Positions 1-7,373 of a stretch of 8,486 bases of DNA are shown piece after piece. The position numbers were made by a program, and so were the translations under genes. The notes below the pieces were generated by a model. The model ran no database searches and was not told where the DNA came from. It worked only from the letters and a program-made list of their open reading frames with translations. Numbering within the stretch: position 1 is the first letter of the stretch; each line of letters begins with the position of its first letter. Source of the DNA: Paracoccaceae bacterium (GTDB lineage: Bacteria > Pseudomonadota > Alphaproteobacteria > Rhodobacterales > Rhodobacteraceae); the NCBI GenBank assembly GCA_021767525.1, contig JAASTF010000128.1:1-8486 (forward strand), written 5' to 3'.

Positions 1-759
<759 letters not shown>

Positions 760-763
760 CGGA

Positions 764-791
764 TTGGCCCCGTTCCCGGTGACGGGGCCAA
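764..791. terminator. Hairpin between convergent argF and asmA-like genes
   Basis: A perfect 10-bp inverted repeat (TTGGCCCCGT at 764-773, ACGGGGCCAA at 782-791) with an 8-base loop lies 4 bases after the argF stop and 6 bases before the stop of the opposing gene. Its position suggests a shared bidirectional terminator. Neither strand has a real T-run after the stem, so it is not a canonical intrinsic terminator; it may act with Rho or simply protect 3' ends. Confidence 0.6.
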
Positions 792-797
792 AACGCC

Positions 798-2723
798 CTA
801 CTCGAACAGCTTGCGCAGGCCGCGCTTCAGCTCGTCCTCGACCTTGTCCTTGACCGCGTCCTCGACGCTTTGGCCCTCTTGGGTGGTCACGCCCAGCTCT
901 TCGGTCACGCGGTCCTGAACGCGCTGGCGCACCTCGTCCTTCTTTTCCTCGATCTCCTGGTCGAAATTGTCGCGCACCGCGCGCTCCAGGTCGATCGTGA
1001 TGCCGGGATCGGCCCAGGGCCCGCGAATGCGCACCGGCACCGACAGACCCCGCCCGTCGCGCGCGGTCAGCGAAATCGGGGTTACCGTGTAGTCGATGGT
1101 TTGCGCGCCCAGGTTCACCTGGCCCTCGCCGGTCGCCCGCGCGAATGGCAGCGCCATCGACAGGTCATCGTTGCGCAACACGCCACCCGCGATGGTGAAA
1201 CTGGCGCTGGTGGTGTCGAAAACTGTGGTGCCGCCCGTGGTCATGTTGCCGCGCATCAGCCGGTCCAGGTCGATCCCCTCGATCACGCCGGGCCCGGTGG
1301 AAAACCCGCCATTTCCGCTGAGCGAGCGCATGATCGCATCGAGCGATTGCCCCACGCCCAGGAACTCCACCCGCGCCTCGCCAGTGGCCCGAAACCGGGT
1401 GATCCCGGCCGCATCGCGCAGCAGCGCCTGCATGTCCACGCCGCTGGCGCGCAGCCGCCCACCCACCGACAGGCCCGAGCGGTTGTTCATCACGAAATCC
1501 CCCGCGATCTGCCCGCCATAGGCGTCGATCCGCGTGATATCCACCACCGCGCGGGCGCGGTCATTGGTCAGCCGCGCGCGGGTCTGGCCCAGCTGGAACT
1601 GGCCCAGGTCCACCGATTGCGCGGCCAGCGCCACGTCGGCGTCAAAGGCGGCCAGCCCGCTGGCGTCGATCGCGGCTGTCGACCAGCCGGTGCCGGGCTG
1701 CGCCGGCGCGTCCCCGCCCGAGGCCGCCAGCGCCGTCAGGTCGATCGCGCCCCCCGACAGGCTGCCGGTGATGCGCGGCACATCCGTCAGCGCCACCGCC
1801 ACGTTGCCCGACAGCGCGTTGCCATCCAGCCCCAGCGACAGATCATCCAGCGCCGCCGCGGTGCCGTTGAAATCCAGCTGCGCGCGCAGGCTGACGGCGC
1901 GGCCCAGGCCCTGCGGTATGTCCACGCCGCCGACGCCCAGGGCGGCCAGCGCCGCGCTGGTGTTGGGCAGATCGGCCCGCAGCGCGCCCTGCGCGAACAG
2001 GCCCGGCCCGCCGCGCCCGTCAAAGCTGACGCTGCCACCGCCCAGCGATGCACGCGCCACCATCGGCTGCGCCACACCGTCGAACAGGCCCGCGAAATTC
2101 TGCACCGTGGCCGTCACCTCGACCACCTGCCCGCCCGGCGGGCGCAGGCGCAGCACGAAATCCGCGGCCCCCGCCGCATCGGGCCAGGTCATGTCGAAAT
2201 CGACGCTGTCATAGGTGCTGGTGGCGCCCGTCGCGCCATCGGTATAGCGCACGGTCGCGTTGGTGATCAGCGCCCGGTCCAGCGTCAGGGCCAGCGGGTT
2301 CGCCGCCGCATCGTCAACGCCCGAGGGGCTGACCCCCTCGACCCCCACCTGCCAGTTCGCGCGCCCGTCGGCGGCGGTTTCCAGGCGGATCACGGGGTTT
2401 TCCGCCTCAAGCCCGGTGATGCGGATGCTGCCACCCCACAGCGCGGCCATGTCCACGCCCACCTTCAGGCTGTCGGCCTCCATCATCGGGCCGGCATCCG
2501 ACCAGTCCGCATTGGCAATCGCCATCTTGCCGGTGGCGACGCCCAGAACCGGCCAGAAACTAACCTGCGTGTCGCCCGACAGGGTTACCGCGCGGCCGGT
2601 CTGCGCCTCGATCTGGCTGGCCGCGATCCGCGCGATCCTGTCGCCCGGCAGCAGGAACAACGACACCACCGCCACGATGGCAAAGACGACGATCACCCCG
2701 ATGATGCGGAAAATCCAACGCAT
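798..2723 (-). CDS. AsmA-family inner-membrane/periplasmic protein
   Basis: This 641-residue protein belongs to the AsmA group: one N-terminal membrane helix followed by a long beta-rich periplasmic region. Such proteins are linked to outer-membrane assembly and, for larger relatives, to lipid transfer between membranes; the role of this one is inferred from family only. Residues about 5-27 form the hydrophobic anchor, ending at LLPGDRI. The middle is repetitive beta-type sequence rich in Gly, Ala and Asp. The C-terminal AsmA region includes IEGIDLDRLM and a segment ending GPWADPGITIDL. A charged, probably helical tail follows (EIEEKKDEVRQRVQ onward). I start at ATG 2723, not the in-frame GTG at 2732, because AGGGG sits 8 bases upstream of the ATG and directly abuts the GTG. 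It lies 97 bases after pit, on the same strand. Confidence 0.88.
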   Translation of the reverse strand: MRWIFRIIGVIVVFAIVAVVSLFLLPGDRIARIAASQIEAQTGRAVTLSGDTQVSFWPVLGVATGKMAIANADWSDAGPMMEADSLKVGVDMAALWGGSIRITGLEAENPVIRLETAADGRANWQVGVEGVSPSGVDDAAANPLALTLDRALITNATVRYTDGATGATSTYDSVDFDMTWPDAAGAADFVLRLRPPGGQVVEVTATVQNFAGLFDGVAQPMVARASLGGGSVSFDGRGGPGLFAQGALRADLPNTSAALAALGVGGVDIPQGLGRAVSLRAQLDFNGTAAALDDLSLGLDGNALSGNVAVALTDVPRITGSLSGGAIDLTALAASGGDAPAQPGTGWSTAAIDASGLAAFDADVALAAQSVDLGQFQLGQTRARLTNDRARAVVDITRIDAYGGQIAGDFVMNNRSGLSVGGRLRASGVDMQALLRDAAGITRFRATGEARVEFLGVGQSLDAIMRSLSGNGGFSTGPGVIEGIDLDRLMRGNMTTGGTTVFDTTSASFTIAGGVLRNDDLSMALPFARATGEGQVNLGAQTIDYTVTPISLTARDGRGLSVPVRIRGPWADPGITIDLERAVRDNFDQEIEEKKDEVRQRVQDRVTEELGVTTQEGQSVEDAVKDKVEDELKRGLRKLFE

Positions 2724-2733
2724 GACACCCACC

Positions 2734-2781
2734 CCTGCAATCCGGACAGATGCAGGATAGCAGCCCCGCGCCCCGCCGCAA
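2734..2781 (-). promoter_or_regulatory. Candidate promoter with inverted repeat, asmA-like gene
   Basis: On the minus strand, TTGCGG (2781-2776), a 16-base spacer and TATCCT (2759-2754) make a plausible sigma-70-type promoter about 30 bases before the asmA-like ATG. An inverted repeat CCTGCA / TGCAGG (2734-2739 and 2751-2756, 11 bases apart) overlaps the -10 box and ends just before the ribosome binding site. It could be an operator or a small leader hairpin. The -35 match is weak and the call rests on position. Confidence 0.3.
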
Positions 2782-2820
2782 CGAAAAGGCGCGCAGGCCA
2801 GCCATGTTTCGCCCGTGGGC

Positions 2821-4305
2821 TTACAGAACGATGGTGTTCAGCAACAGGAAGATCACCGCCGACATGCCCGCCGCTGCCGGCACGGTGATAACCCAGGCCG
2901 CGACGATGGTCATGAAATGACTGCGCCGCACCAGCTTGCGCCGACGGCGTTCTTCGGGTGCCAGCCGTTTCACCTCCGGGCGCTTGGCCAACCCGTTGCG
3001 CAGCCGCCGCTCGGCGTGCCATTCGCGGAAAAAGCCCACGCCGAACACCCCGCCCACCGCGATATGGGTCGAGCTGACGGGCAGGCCCAGCCAGCTGGCC
3101 ACGATCACCGTGATCGCCGCCGACAGCGCCACGCAATAGGCGCGCATCGGGTTCAGCTTGGTGATCTGGCTGCCCACCATGCGGATCAGTTTCGGCCCGA
3201 ACAGGAACAGCCCGAAGGAAATGCCCAGCGCGCCGATCACCATAACCCATTGCGGGATCGACACCTTGGCCTGCACATCGCCGAACTCGGCCGCGTGCAC
3301 GATGGCGGCCAGCGGCCCCACCGCGTTGGCCACGTCATTGGCCCCGTGCGCGAAACTCAGCAAGGCGGCGGAAAAGACCAGCGGCAGGCCGAACAGCGCC
3401 TTCAGCGACTTGTTGCGGTTTTCCATCCCTTCCGACTGGCGGCGGATCAGCGGCGCGGTGATGACATAGCTCAGCGCGCCCACCGCCGCCCCGATCAACA
3501 GCGCCGCGCCCAGATCGATGCTGACGATCCTTTTCAGCCCCTTCATCGCCAGGTAGGTGGCGAAAACGCCCGCCATGATGCCCACCAGCACCGGCACCCA
3601 GACGCGCGCGGCGGCAATCTTGTCGTCGACATAGATGATGCGCGCCTTGATGAACGCCAGGAACGCCGCCGCGATCACGCCCCCCAGCACGGGCGAGATC
3701 ACCCAGCTGGCCGCGATCGCGCCCATCGTGGGCCAGTTCACCGCCGACAGCCCCGCCGCCGCGATACCCGCGCCCATCACGCCGCCCACGACCGAATGGG
3801 TGGTCGACACCGGCGCGCCGACCCATGTGGCCAGGTTCACCCACAGCGCGGACGAGATCAGCGCCGCCATCATCGCCCAGATGAAGATGCGCGTCTCCGA
3901 CACGCCCGCCGGATCGATTATGCCCTTGGATATGGTCGACACCACGTCGCCGCCCGCCAACAGCGCGCCCGCGCTTTCGCACAGGGCGGCGATCACGATG
4001 GCCCCGCCCATGGTCAGGGCGTTGGCGCCCACGGCGGGCCCCATGTTGTTGGCCACGTCATTGGCGCCGATATTGATCGCCATGTAGGCGCCGAACACCG
4101 CCGCCGCGACCACCAGCATGTTGACCGGCTGCTGCCCGAAAAACACCGCCGCGCTCAACCCCGCCAGCACGATGAACGCCAGCGCGATGCCCGGCGCCAC
4201 CAGCGGGCGCGAAACATAGGCCGTGGCGTATTCAACATGCGCGATGCGGTTTAGGTCTTTGTCGAGCGTTTTCCAGCTCTGATCGTTGTTTTGCTGCGTG
4301 CTCAT
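2821..4305 (-). CDS. pit: PiT-family inorganic phosphate transporter
   Basis: A 494-residue inner-membrane carrier that takes up phosphate, probably as metal phosphate, driven by a proton or sodium gradient; the ion cannot be told from sequence. The family's internal duplication is clear: GANDVAN at residues 80-86 and again at 321-327, each followed by a paired (S/T)TH motif (STTH 167-170, SSTH 411-414). About ten or more hydrophobic helices are visible, with a charged cytoplasmic stretch at about 429-462 before the last two. The chosen ATG has GGGGGA 7 bases upstream; an upstream in-frame start at 4362 would add 19 unlikely residues. The ribosome binding site lies in a CCCCCGGGGG palindrome (4314-4323). 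No phoU-like (DUF47) partner, common beside pit genes, is present. Three 11-base direct repeats lie 72 bases upstream, suggesting PhoB control. Confidence 0.95.
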   Translation of the reverse strand: MSTQQNNDQSWKTLDKDLNRIAHVEYATAYVSRPLVAPGIALAFIVLAGLSAAVFFGQQPVNMLVVAAAVFGAYMAINIGANDVANNMGPAVGANALTMGGAIVIAALCESAGALLAGGDVVSTISKGIIDPAGVSETRIFIWAMMAALISSALWVNLATWVGAPVSTTHSVVGGVMGAGIAAAGLSAVNWPTMGAIAASWVISPVLGGVIAAAFLAFIKARIIYVDDKIAAARVWVPVLVGIMAGVFATYLAMKGLKRIVSIDLGAALLIGAAVGALSYVITAPLIRRQSEGMENRNKSLKALFGLPLVFSAALLSFAHGANDVANAVGPLAAIVHAAEFGDVQAKVSIPQWVMVIGALGISFGLFLFGPKLIRMVGSQITKLNPMRAYCVALSAAITVIVASWLGLPVSSTHIAVGGVFGVGFFREWHAERRLRNGLAKRPEVKRLAPEERRRRKLVRRSHFMTIVAAWVITVPAAAGMSAVIFLLLNTIVL

Positions 4306-4377
4306 CGCGGCATCCCCCGGGGGCAAAAAACTCCGGCCATGCCCTACGCGCGCGTCTGGCACGGATCAACCGCACCG

Positions 4378-4405
4378 TTACAAATAATTTACAAATTCGT
4401 TACAT
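4378..4405 (-). promoter_or_regulatory. Pho-box-like 11-bp direct repeats upstream of pit
   Basis: On the minus strand the core TGTAA occurs three times at an exact 11-base period (4404-4400, 4393-4389, 4382-4378), with AT-rich filler between the first two steps. PhoB binds tandem 11-base units whose core is TGTCA with an AT-rich spacer, so the arrangement fits, although each core has A in place of C. The site lies 72 bases before the pit start, and the most upstream unit overlaps the stop codon of the Nudix gene. On the plus strand the same bases read TTAC-N7-TTAC-N7-TTAC, which also resembles a degraded CtrA site (TTAA-N7-TTAA). The gene context favours PhoB. I see no good -10 box downstream. 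Confidence 0.45.
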
Positions 4406-4858
4406 TTGCCGCAGCAAATCCTTCAGGCTGTCCTCGTCGACCAGCTCGGCCGCCTCTTGCGGGGTGACCCAGCGGCGCGTGCGCTCGTCAACCTCCGGAT
4501 AGACATCGGCCAAATCGTCCACCTCGACGCGGTAGACCTGCACCTCGACCGGGACGGGCACGCCGCCCTCCAGGATCTTGTCGTATTCATAGCTGCCCAG
4601 CGCCGTGCGGTCGATCCGGGCGTCTTTCACCCCGGCCTCTTCCCACGCCTCTTGCAAGGCAGCATCGGGCGCCATCAGCCCGTCGATGGGCCAGCCCTTG
4701 GGCAAGATCCACCGCCCCGTATCGCGCGAGGTGATCAATAGAACGCGCAAGCCGTTGGGCGTGTTCTTGCAGCACAGCGCCGCCACCTGAAGGCGACGGG
4801 GGCGAGAAATCATGGGCTGAACCACCTCGGCCCAGGCCCGTTTAAATGCATCAGTCAT
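4400..4858 (-). CDS. Nudix hydrolase, variant Nudix box
   Basis: A 152-residue soluble Nudix hydrolase, expected to cleave a nucleoside diphosphate linked to another group using a divalent metal. The Nudix helix runs from G55 to V77. The catalytic core EAWEEAGV keeps the metal-binding E70, E73 and E74, but the usual Arg of REUxEE is Gln (Q69) and the upstream Glu of the consensus is Leu (L61). The lead-in ILPKGWP resembles diphosphoinositol- or diadenosine-polyphosphate-type members; the substrate is not predictable. The start at ATG 4858 (MTDAFKRAW) is preceded by CAGG six bases upstream; a longer frame back to 4924 runs through the AT-rich promoter region and is rejected. It is first of three consecutive minus-strand genes, 94 bases before pit, and is probably transcribed from its own promoter. 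Confidence 0.88.
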   Translation of the reverse strand: MTDAFKRAWAEVVQPMISRPRRLQVAALCCKNTPNGLRVLLITSRDTGRWILPKGWPIDGLMAPDAALQEAWEEAGVKDARIDRTALGSYEYDKILEGGVPVPVEVQVYRVEVDDLADVYPEVDERTRRWVTPQEAAELVDEDSLKDLLRQM

Positions 4859-4894
4859 AAGAAACCTGCTCAGGTCTTTTGTTCGTATCGCATA

Positions 4895-4924
4895 TGTATA
4901 TACGTCTTTGCCCGGAAATTGCAA
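4895..4924 (-). promoter_or_regulatory. Candidate promoter for the Nudix gene
   Basis: On the minus strand TTGCAA (4924-4919), a 16-base spacer and TATATA (4902-4897) resemble -35 and -10 boxes; TATACA two bases on would give an 18-base spacer. The site lies in the most AT-rich part of the window, about 37 bases before the Nudix start. Each box matches the sigma-70 consensus at about four of six positions. Confidence 0.4.
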
Positions 4925-5042
4925 AATTTTCGTTAAAATTTCAATCGTTGCCCTGCTGTGTTTCGCCCAAATGCTGCATCACGTCCGAAAAACCGTCACC
5001 CCCATCCGCTTGCCGGGCCCGAGGCGGGTGCGCGCAATCCTC

Positions 5043-5077
5043 TTTCCCCTTCCCGCGCGCCGCTGTATCACCCGCCC
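5043..5077 (+). promoter_or_regulatory. Possible leaderless promoter for rimO
   Basis: No Shine-Dalgarno is visible before the rimO ATG; the preceding bases are cytosine-rich. TATCAC at 5066-5071 ends 6 bases before the A of the ATG, so a transcript starting about 7 bases after the box would begin at the start codon itself. TTTCCC at 5043-5048 lies 17 bases upstream of it as a poor -35 match. This is a suggestion from spacing only. Confidence 0.25.
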
Positions 5078-6454
5078 ATGCAGAATCCGCCCGACCTTCG
5101 CCCCGATCTTGCCAACGCGCGCATCCGCGAAACCCGCCGCAACGGCCAGCCGACCATCGGCATGGTCAGCCTTGGCTGTCCCAAGGCGCTGGTGGATAGC
5201 GAGCGTATCCTCACCCGCCTGCGCGCCGAAGGCTACGGGATCAGCCCCGATTACACCGGCGCCGATGCGGTGATCGTGAACACCTGCGGGTTCCTGGATA
5301 GCGCCAAGGCCGAAAGCCTGGATGCGATTGGCGAGGCCCTGGCCGAAAACGGCCGCGTGATCGTCACCGGCTGCCTTGGGGCCGAGCCCGAATATATCAC
5401 CGGCGCGCATCCCAAGGTGCTGGCCGTCACCGGCCCGCATCAATACGAACAGGTGCTGGATGCCGTGCACGCCGCCGTGCCGCCCGCGCCCGATCCCTTT
5501 GTCGACCTGCTGCCCGCCAGCGGCGTCAAGCTGACCCCGCGCCATTACAGTTACCTAAAGATTTCCGAGGGTTGCAATCACAAGTGCAAGTTCTGCATCA
5601 TCCCCGACATGCGCGGAAAACTCGCCAGCCGCCCGCACAAGGCGGTGCTGCGCGAGGCGGAAAAGCTGGTGGAAAACGGCGTGCGCGAGCTGCTGGTCAT
5701 CAGCCAGGATACCAGCGCCTATGGCACCGACTGGGATCGTGAAACCCGCCGCGCCCTGACCGAACAGCCGATTACCTCGCTCGCCCGCGACCTCGGCCAA
5801 TTGGGCGCCTGGGTGCGGCTGCATTACGTCTATCCCTACCCCCACGTGGCCGAGCTGATCCCGCTGATGGCCGAGGGGCTGGTGCTGCCGTATCTCGACG
5901 TGCCGTTCCAGCACGCCCATCCCGACACGCTGCGCCGCATGGCCCGGCCGGCGGCGGCCGAACGCACGCTTGACCGCATCGCCGAATGGCGCGGCATCTG
6001 CCCCGATATCACCCTGCGCTCGACCTTCATCGTCGGCTACCCGGGCGAAACCGAGGAAGAATTCCAGACCCTGCTCGACTGGCTGGACGAGGCGCAGTTG
6101 GATCGCGTCGGCTGCTTTCAATACGAAAACGTCGCCGGCGCGCGCTCGAACGCCCTGCCCGACCACGTGCCCGACGCGGTCAAGCAAGAGCGCTGGGAAC
6201 GGTTCATGGCAAAAGCCCAGGCCATTTCCGAGGCCAAGCTGGCCGCGAAGGTCGGCCAGGCGATGGACGTGCTGGTGGACGATATCGACGACGACGGCAT
6301 CGCCACCTGCCGCACCAAGGCAGACGCGCCGGAAATCGACGGCAACCTGTTCATCGACGAAAACACCGACGGTCTGGCCGTGGGCGACATCGTGCGGGTC
6401 GAGGTGGACGAGGCGGGCGAGTATGACCTCTGGGGCCGGCGGCTGGAGACTTAG
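5078..6454 (+). CDS. rimO: Ribosomal protein S12 methylthiotransferase RimO
   Basis: A radical-SAM enzyme of 458 residues that adds a methylthio group to the conserved aspartate of ribosomal protein S12. Three regions are visible in order. The N-terminal UPF0004/MTTase domain has its three cluster cysteines at C34 (SLGCPK), C70 (NTCGF) and C99 (TGCLG). The radical-SAM core carries CNHKCKFC (C166, C170, C173). A C-terminal TRAM-type domain covers about residues 390-455. The SLGCPK and IIPDMRGKLASRP wording separates RimO from its tRNA-modifying relatives MiaB and MtaB. I start at ATG 5078 (MQNPPDL). The in-frame GTG at 4958 would add 40 Pro/Arg-rich residues unlike the family. No ribosome binding site is evident. 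It is transcribed divergently from the Nudix gene and converges on the membrane protein gene, with 12 bases between stops. Confidence 0.97.
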   Translation: MQNPPDLRPDLANARIRETRRNGQPTIGMVSLGCPKALVDSERILTRLRAEGYGISPDYTGADAVIVNTCGFLDSAKAESLDAIGEALAENGRVIVTGCLGAEPEYITGAHPKVLAVTGPHQYEQVLDAVHAAVPPAPDPFVDLLPASGVKLTPRHYSYLKISEGCNHKCKFCIIPDMRGKLASRPHKAVLREAEKLVENGVRELLVISQDTSAYGTDWDRETRRALTEQPITSLARDLGQLGAWVRLHYVYPYPHVAELIPLMAEGLVLPYLDVPFQHAHPDTLRRMARPAAAERTLDRIAEWRGICPDITLRSTFIVGYPGETEEEFQTLLDWLDEAQLDRVGCFQYENVAGARSNALPDHVPDAVKQERWERFMAKAQAISEAKLAAKVGQAMDVLVDDIDDDGIATCRTKADAPEIDGNLFIDENTDGLAVGDIVRVEVDEAGEYDLWGRRLET

Positions 6455-6466
6455 CACCCGCCCATT

Positions 6467-6910
6467 CTACCAGGGGTGATAGACGGTCAGCGCCACCATC
6501 GGACAAATCAGCCCGATGGCCACGCTCCAAAACAAATGTGTCGGCAGATAGGTCGTGCCGAAGGTGGGGATGGCGAACATGCCCTTGTCATTATTGTAAA
6601 GTTCCCGGTTGCGATCGAACATGTCCGCCACACGATGCGGCGTTGTAACCGAGGCGGCAAGGTGCCCTTCGTAATTCCGAAAGTGATAATTGTAGGCGAT
6701 GCTGGTGCGGATTGACGCCAAGAACGAGAAAAAGCCAAGCGCCAAAAGGAAAAAGAAAAACTCCAGTTTAAGATCGCTGATCTTGTCATAAACAGTGAAT
6801 GAAAACCCAACGACCGCCACGTTCAAAGCGGCGATCTTGTCGCGCAGGCCGGTGTAATACAGCGCCAAGCGCAATTCTCCGTCTACCAGCGCCTCATCCG
6901 CCTGACTCAT
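6467..6910 (-). CDS. Small membrane protein of unknown function
   Basis: I do not recognise this 147-residue protein. It has two clear hydrophobic helices, about residues 49-67 (rich in Phe, starting EFFFF) and 123-143, and a moderately hydrophobic stretch at about 27-41, so two or three membrane passes. The polar loop between the clear helices (about 68-122) holds YNYHFRNYEGHL and MFDRNRELYNNDKG. The ATG at 6910 has AGG 8 bases upstream. Base use differs from the neighbours: 24 of 60 bases are G/C at 6721-6780 and 31 of 60 at 6661-6720, against 45 of 60 at 7621-7680. Part of that reflects Phe, Lys and Asn content, but it suggests later arrival than the flanking genes. It is read in the same direction as the acylphosphatase gene, 98 bases downstream of it. 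A helper of a larger system cannot be claimed; no partner gene is present. Confidence 0.72.
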   Translation of the reverse strand: MSQADEALVDGELRLALYYTGLRDKIAALNVAVVGFSFTVYDKISDLKLEFFFFLLALGFFSFLASIRTSIAYNYHFRNYEGHLAASVTTPHRVADMFDRNRELYNNDKGMFAIPTFGTTYLPTHLFWSVAIGLICPMVALTVYHPW

Positions 6911-7008
6911 ATTTCAAACCTACCTCAACCCATACTGAGCACACAGTTTTTGGCATCCCGGTGTTGATTTGCAAGCCTCGTATTGTTTCGGAAGGTCGCC
7001 TTTAACAC

Positions 7009-7293
7009 TCAGCGCCTGATCTCGAACGCCTGCGGCACATCCCCCGGCACCTCGACCGGGTGCACCGCCACATCCTCGACCGCCGCAGCACCAGGGCCGC
7101 CCCACAGCTGCGCGGTCATCTCGTCCACCGCCGCTTTCGGCCCCACGAACAGCGCGGAAACCGAGCCATCGTCGTTGTTGCGCACCCATCCCTTCAGGCC
7201 CAGCTTTTCCGCCTGCGCCTGGGTCCAGGCGCGAAAGGCCACCCCCTGAACACGGCCCCTGACGCGGGCCTCTTTCGCGATGCTGTGTGCCAT
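7009..7293 (-). CDS. acyP: Acylphosphatase
   Basis: A small cytoplasmic enzyme (94 residues, normal for the family of about 90-100) that hydrolyses acyl phosphates such as acetyl or carbamoyl phosphate. The signature GRVQGVAFR holds the phosphate-binding, catalytic Arg21, and WVRNNDDGSV holds the catalytic Asn39, so the active site is intact. The ATG at 7293 is preceded by a strong AAAGGAGG, four bases from the start, which excludes the in-frame GTG at 7308. The gene diverges from the DCC-family gene across an 80-base spacer. Its cellular role is usually obscure; in this window ArgF uses carbamoyl phosphate, but the genes are far apart and a functional link is not implied. Confidence 0.93.
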   Translation of the reverse strand: MAHSIAKEARVRGRVQGVAFRAWTQAQAEKLGLKGWVRNNDDGSVSALFVGPKAAVDEMTAQLWGGPGAAAVEDVAVHPVEVPGDVPQAFEIRR

Positions 7294-7311
7294 GCGTCCT
7301 CCTTTCACCCC

Positions 7312-7320
7312 AACATAGCA
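7312..7320 (-). promoter_or_regulatory. Candidate extended -10 for acyP
   Basis: On the minus strand TGC followed by TATGTT (7320-7312) resembles an extended -10 element about 20 bases before the acyP ATG, placing a transcript start just upstream of its Shine-Dalgarno. No good -35 is seen 16-18 bases further upstream. Confidence 0.3.
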
Positions 7321-7339
7321 CGCCGCGCGCCGGCCGCCA

Positions 7340-7366
7340 TTGACAGGCCCGCCCGCGCCCTATCCT
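7340..7366 (+). promoter_or_regulatory. Promoter of the DCC-cutA unit, possibly leaderless
   Basis: A perfect TTGACA (7340-7345) is followed after 15 bases by TATCCT (7361-7366). The -10-like box ends 7 bases before the A of the DCC-gene ATG, and the intervening bases contain no Shine-Dalgarno. Initiation at the usual distance would give a transcript starting at or within a base of the start codon. The spacer is two bases shorter than ideal. Confidence 0.45.
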
Positions 7367-7373
7367 TTCCCCC

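Noticed and set aside
870..2888. Long plus-strand open frame (672 codons) opposite the asmA-like gene
   Set aside because: Arg/His/Gly/Ala-rich translation with no domain pattern; it mirrors the codon bias of the real minus-strand gene.
2815..4254. Plus-strand open frame (479 codons) opposite pit
   Set aside because: His/Arg/Asp-rich shadow of the transporter's transmembrane codons; the minus strand encodes a clear PiT protein.
4325..4330. T-run on the minus strand before pit as a terminator of the Nudix gene
   Set aside because: No stable stem precedes it; it lies in the probable pit leader.
4306..4362. Upstream in-frame start for pit
   Set aside because: The extra 19 residues have no family likeness, and the ATG at 4305 has a good ribosome binding site.
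4958..5077. GTG start extending rimO by 40 residues
   Set aside because: The extension is Pro/Arg-rich, lies in the intergenic region and is not RimO-like.
5555..6457. Minus-strand open frame (300 codons) opposite rimO
   Set aside because: Antisense shadow; RimO motifs are continuous on the plus strand.
6456..6478. CACCC / GGGTG repeat between the rimO and membrane-gene stops as a terminator
   Set aside because: Only a 5-bp stem with a 13-base loop and no T-run; it overlaps the 3' end of the membrane gene.
6467..6910. Assignment of the small membrane protein to the SLATT-type effector family
   Set aside because: The two-helix layout is superficially similar, but there is no recognisable motif and no SMODS, SLOG or other defence partner nearby.
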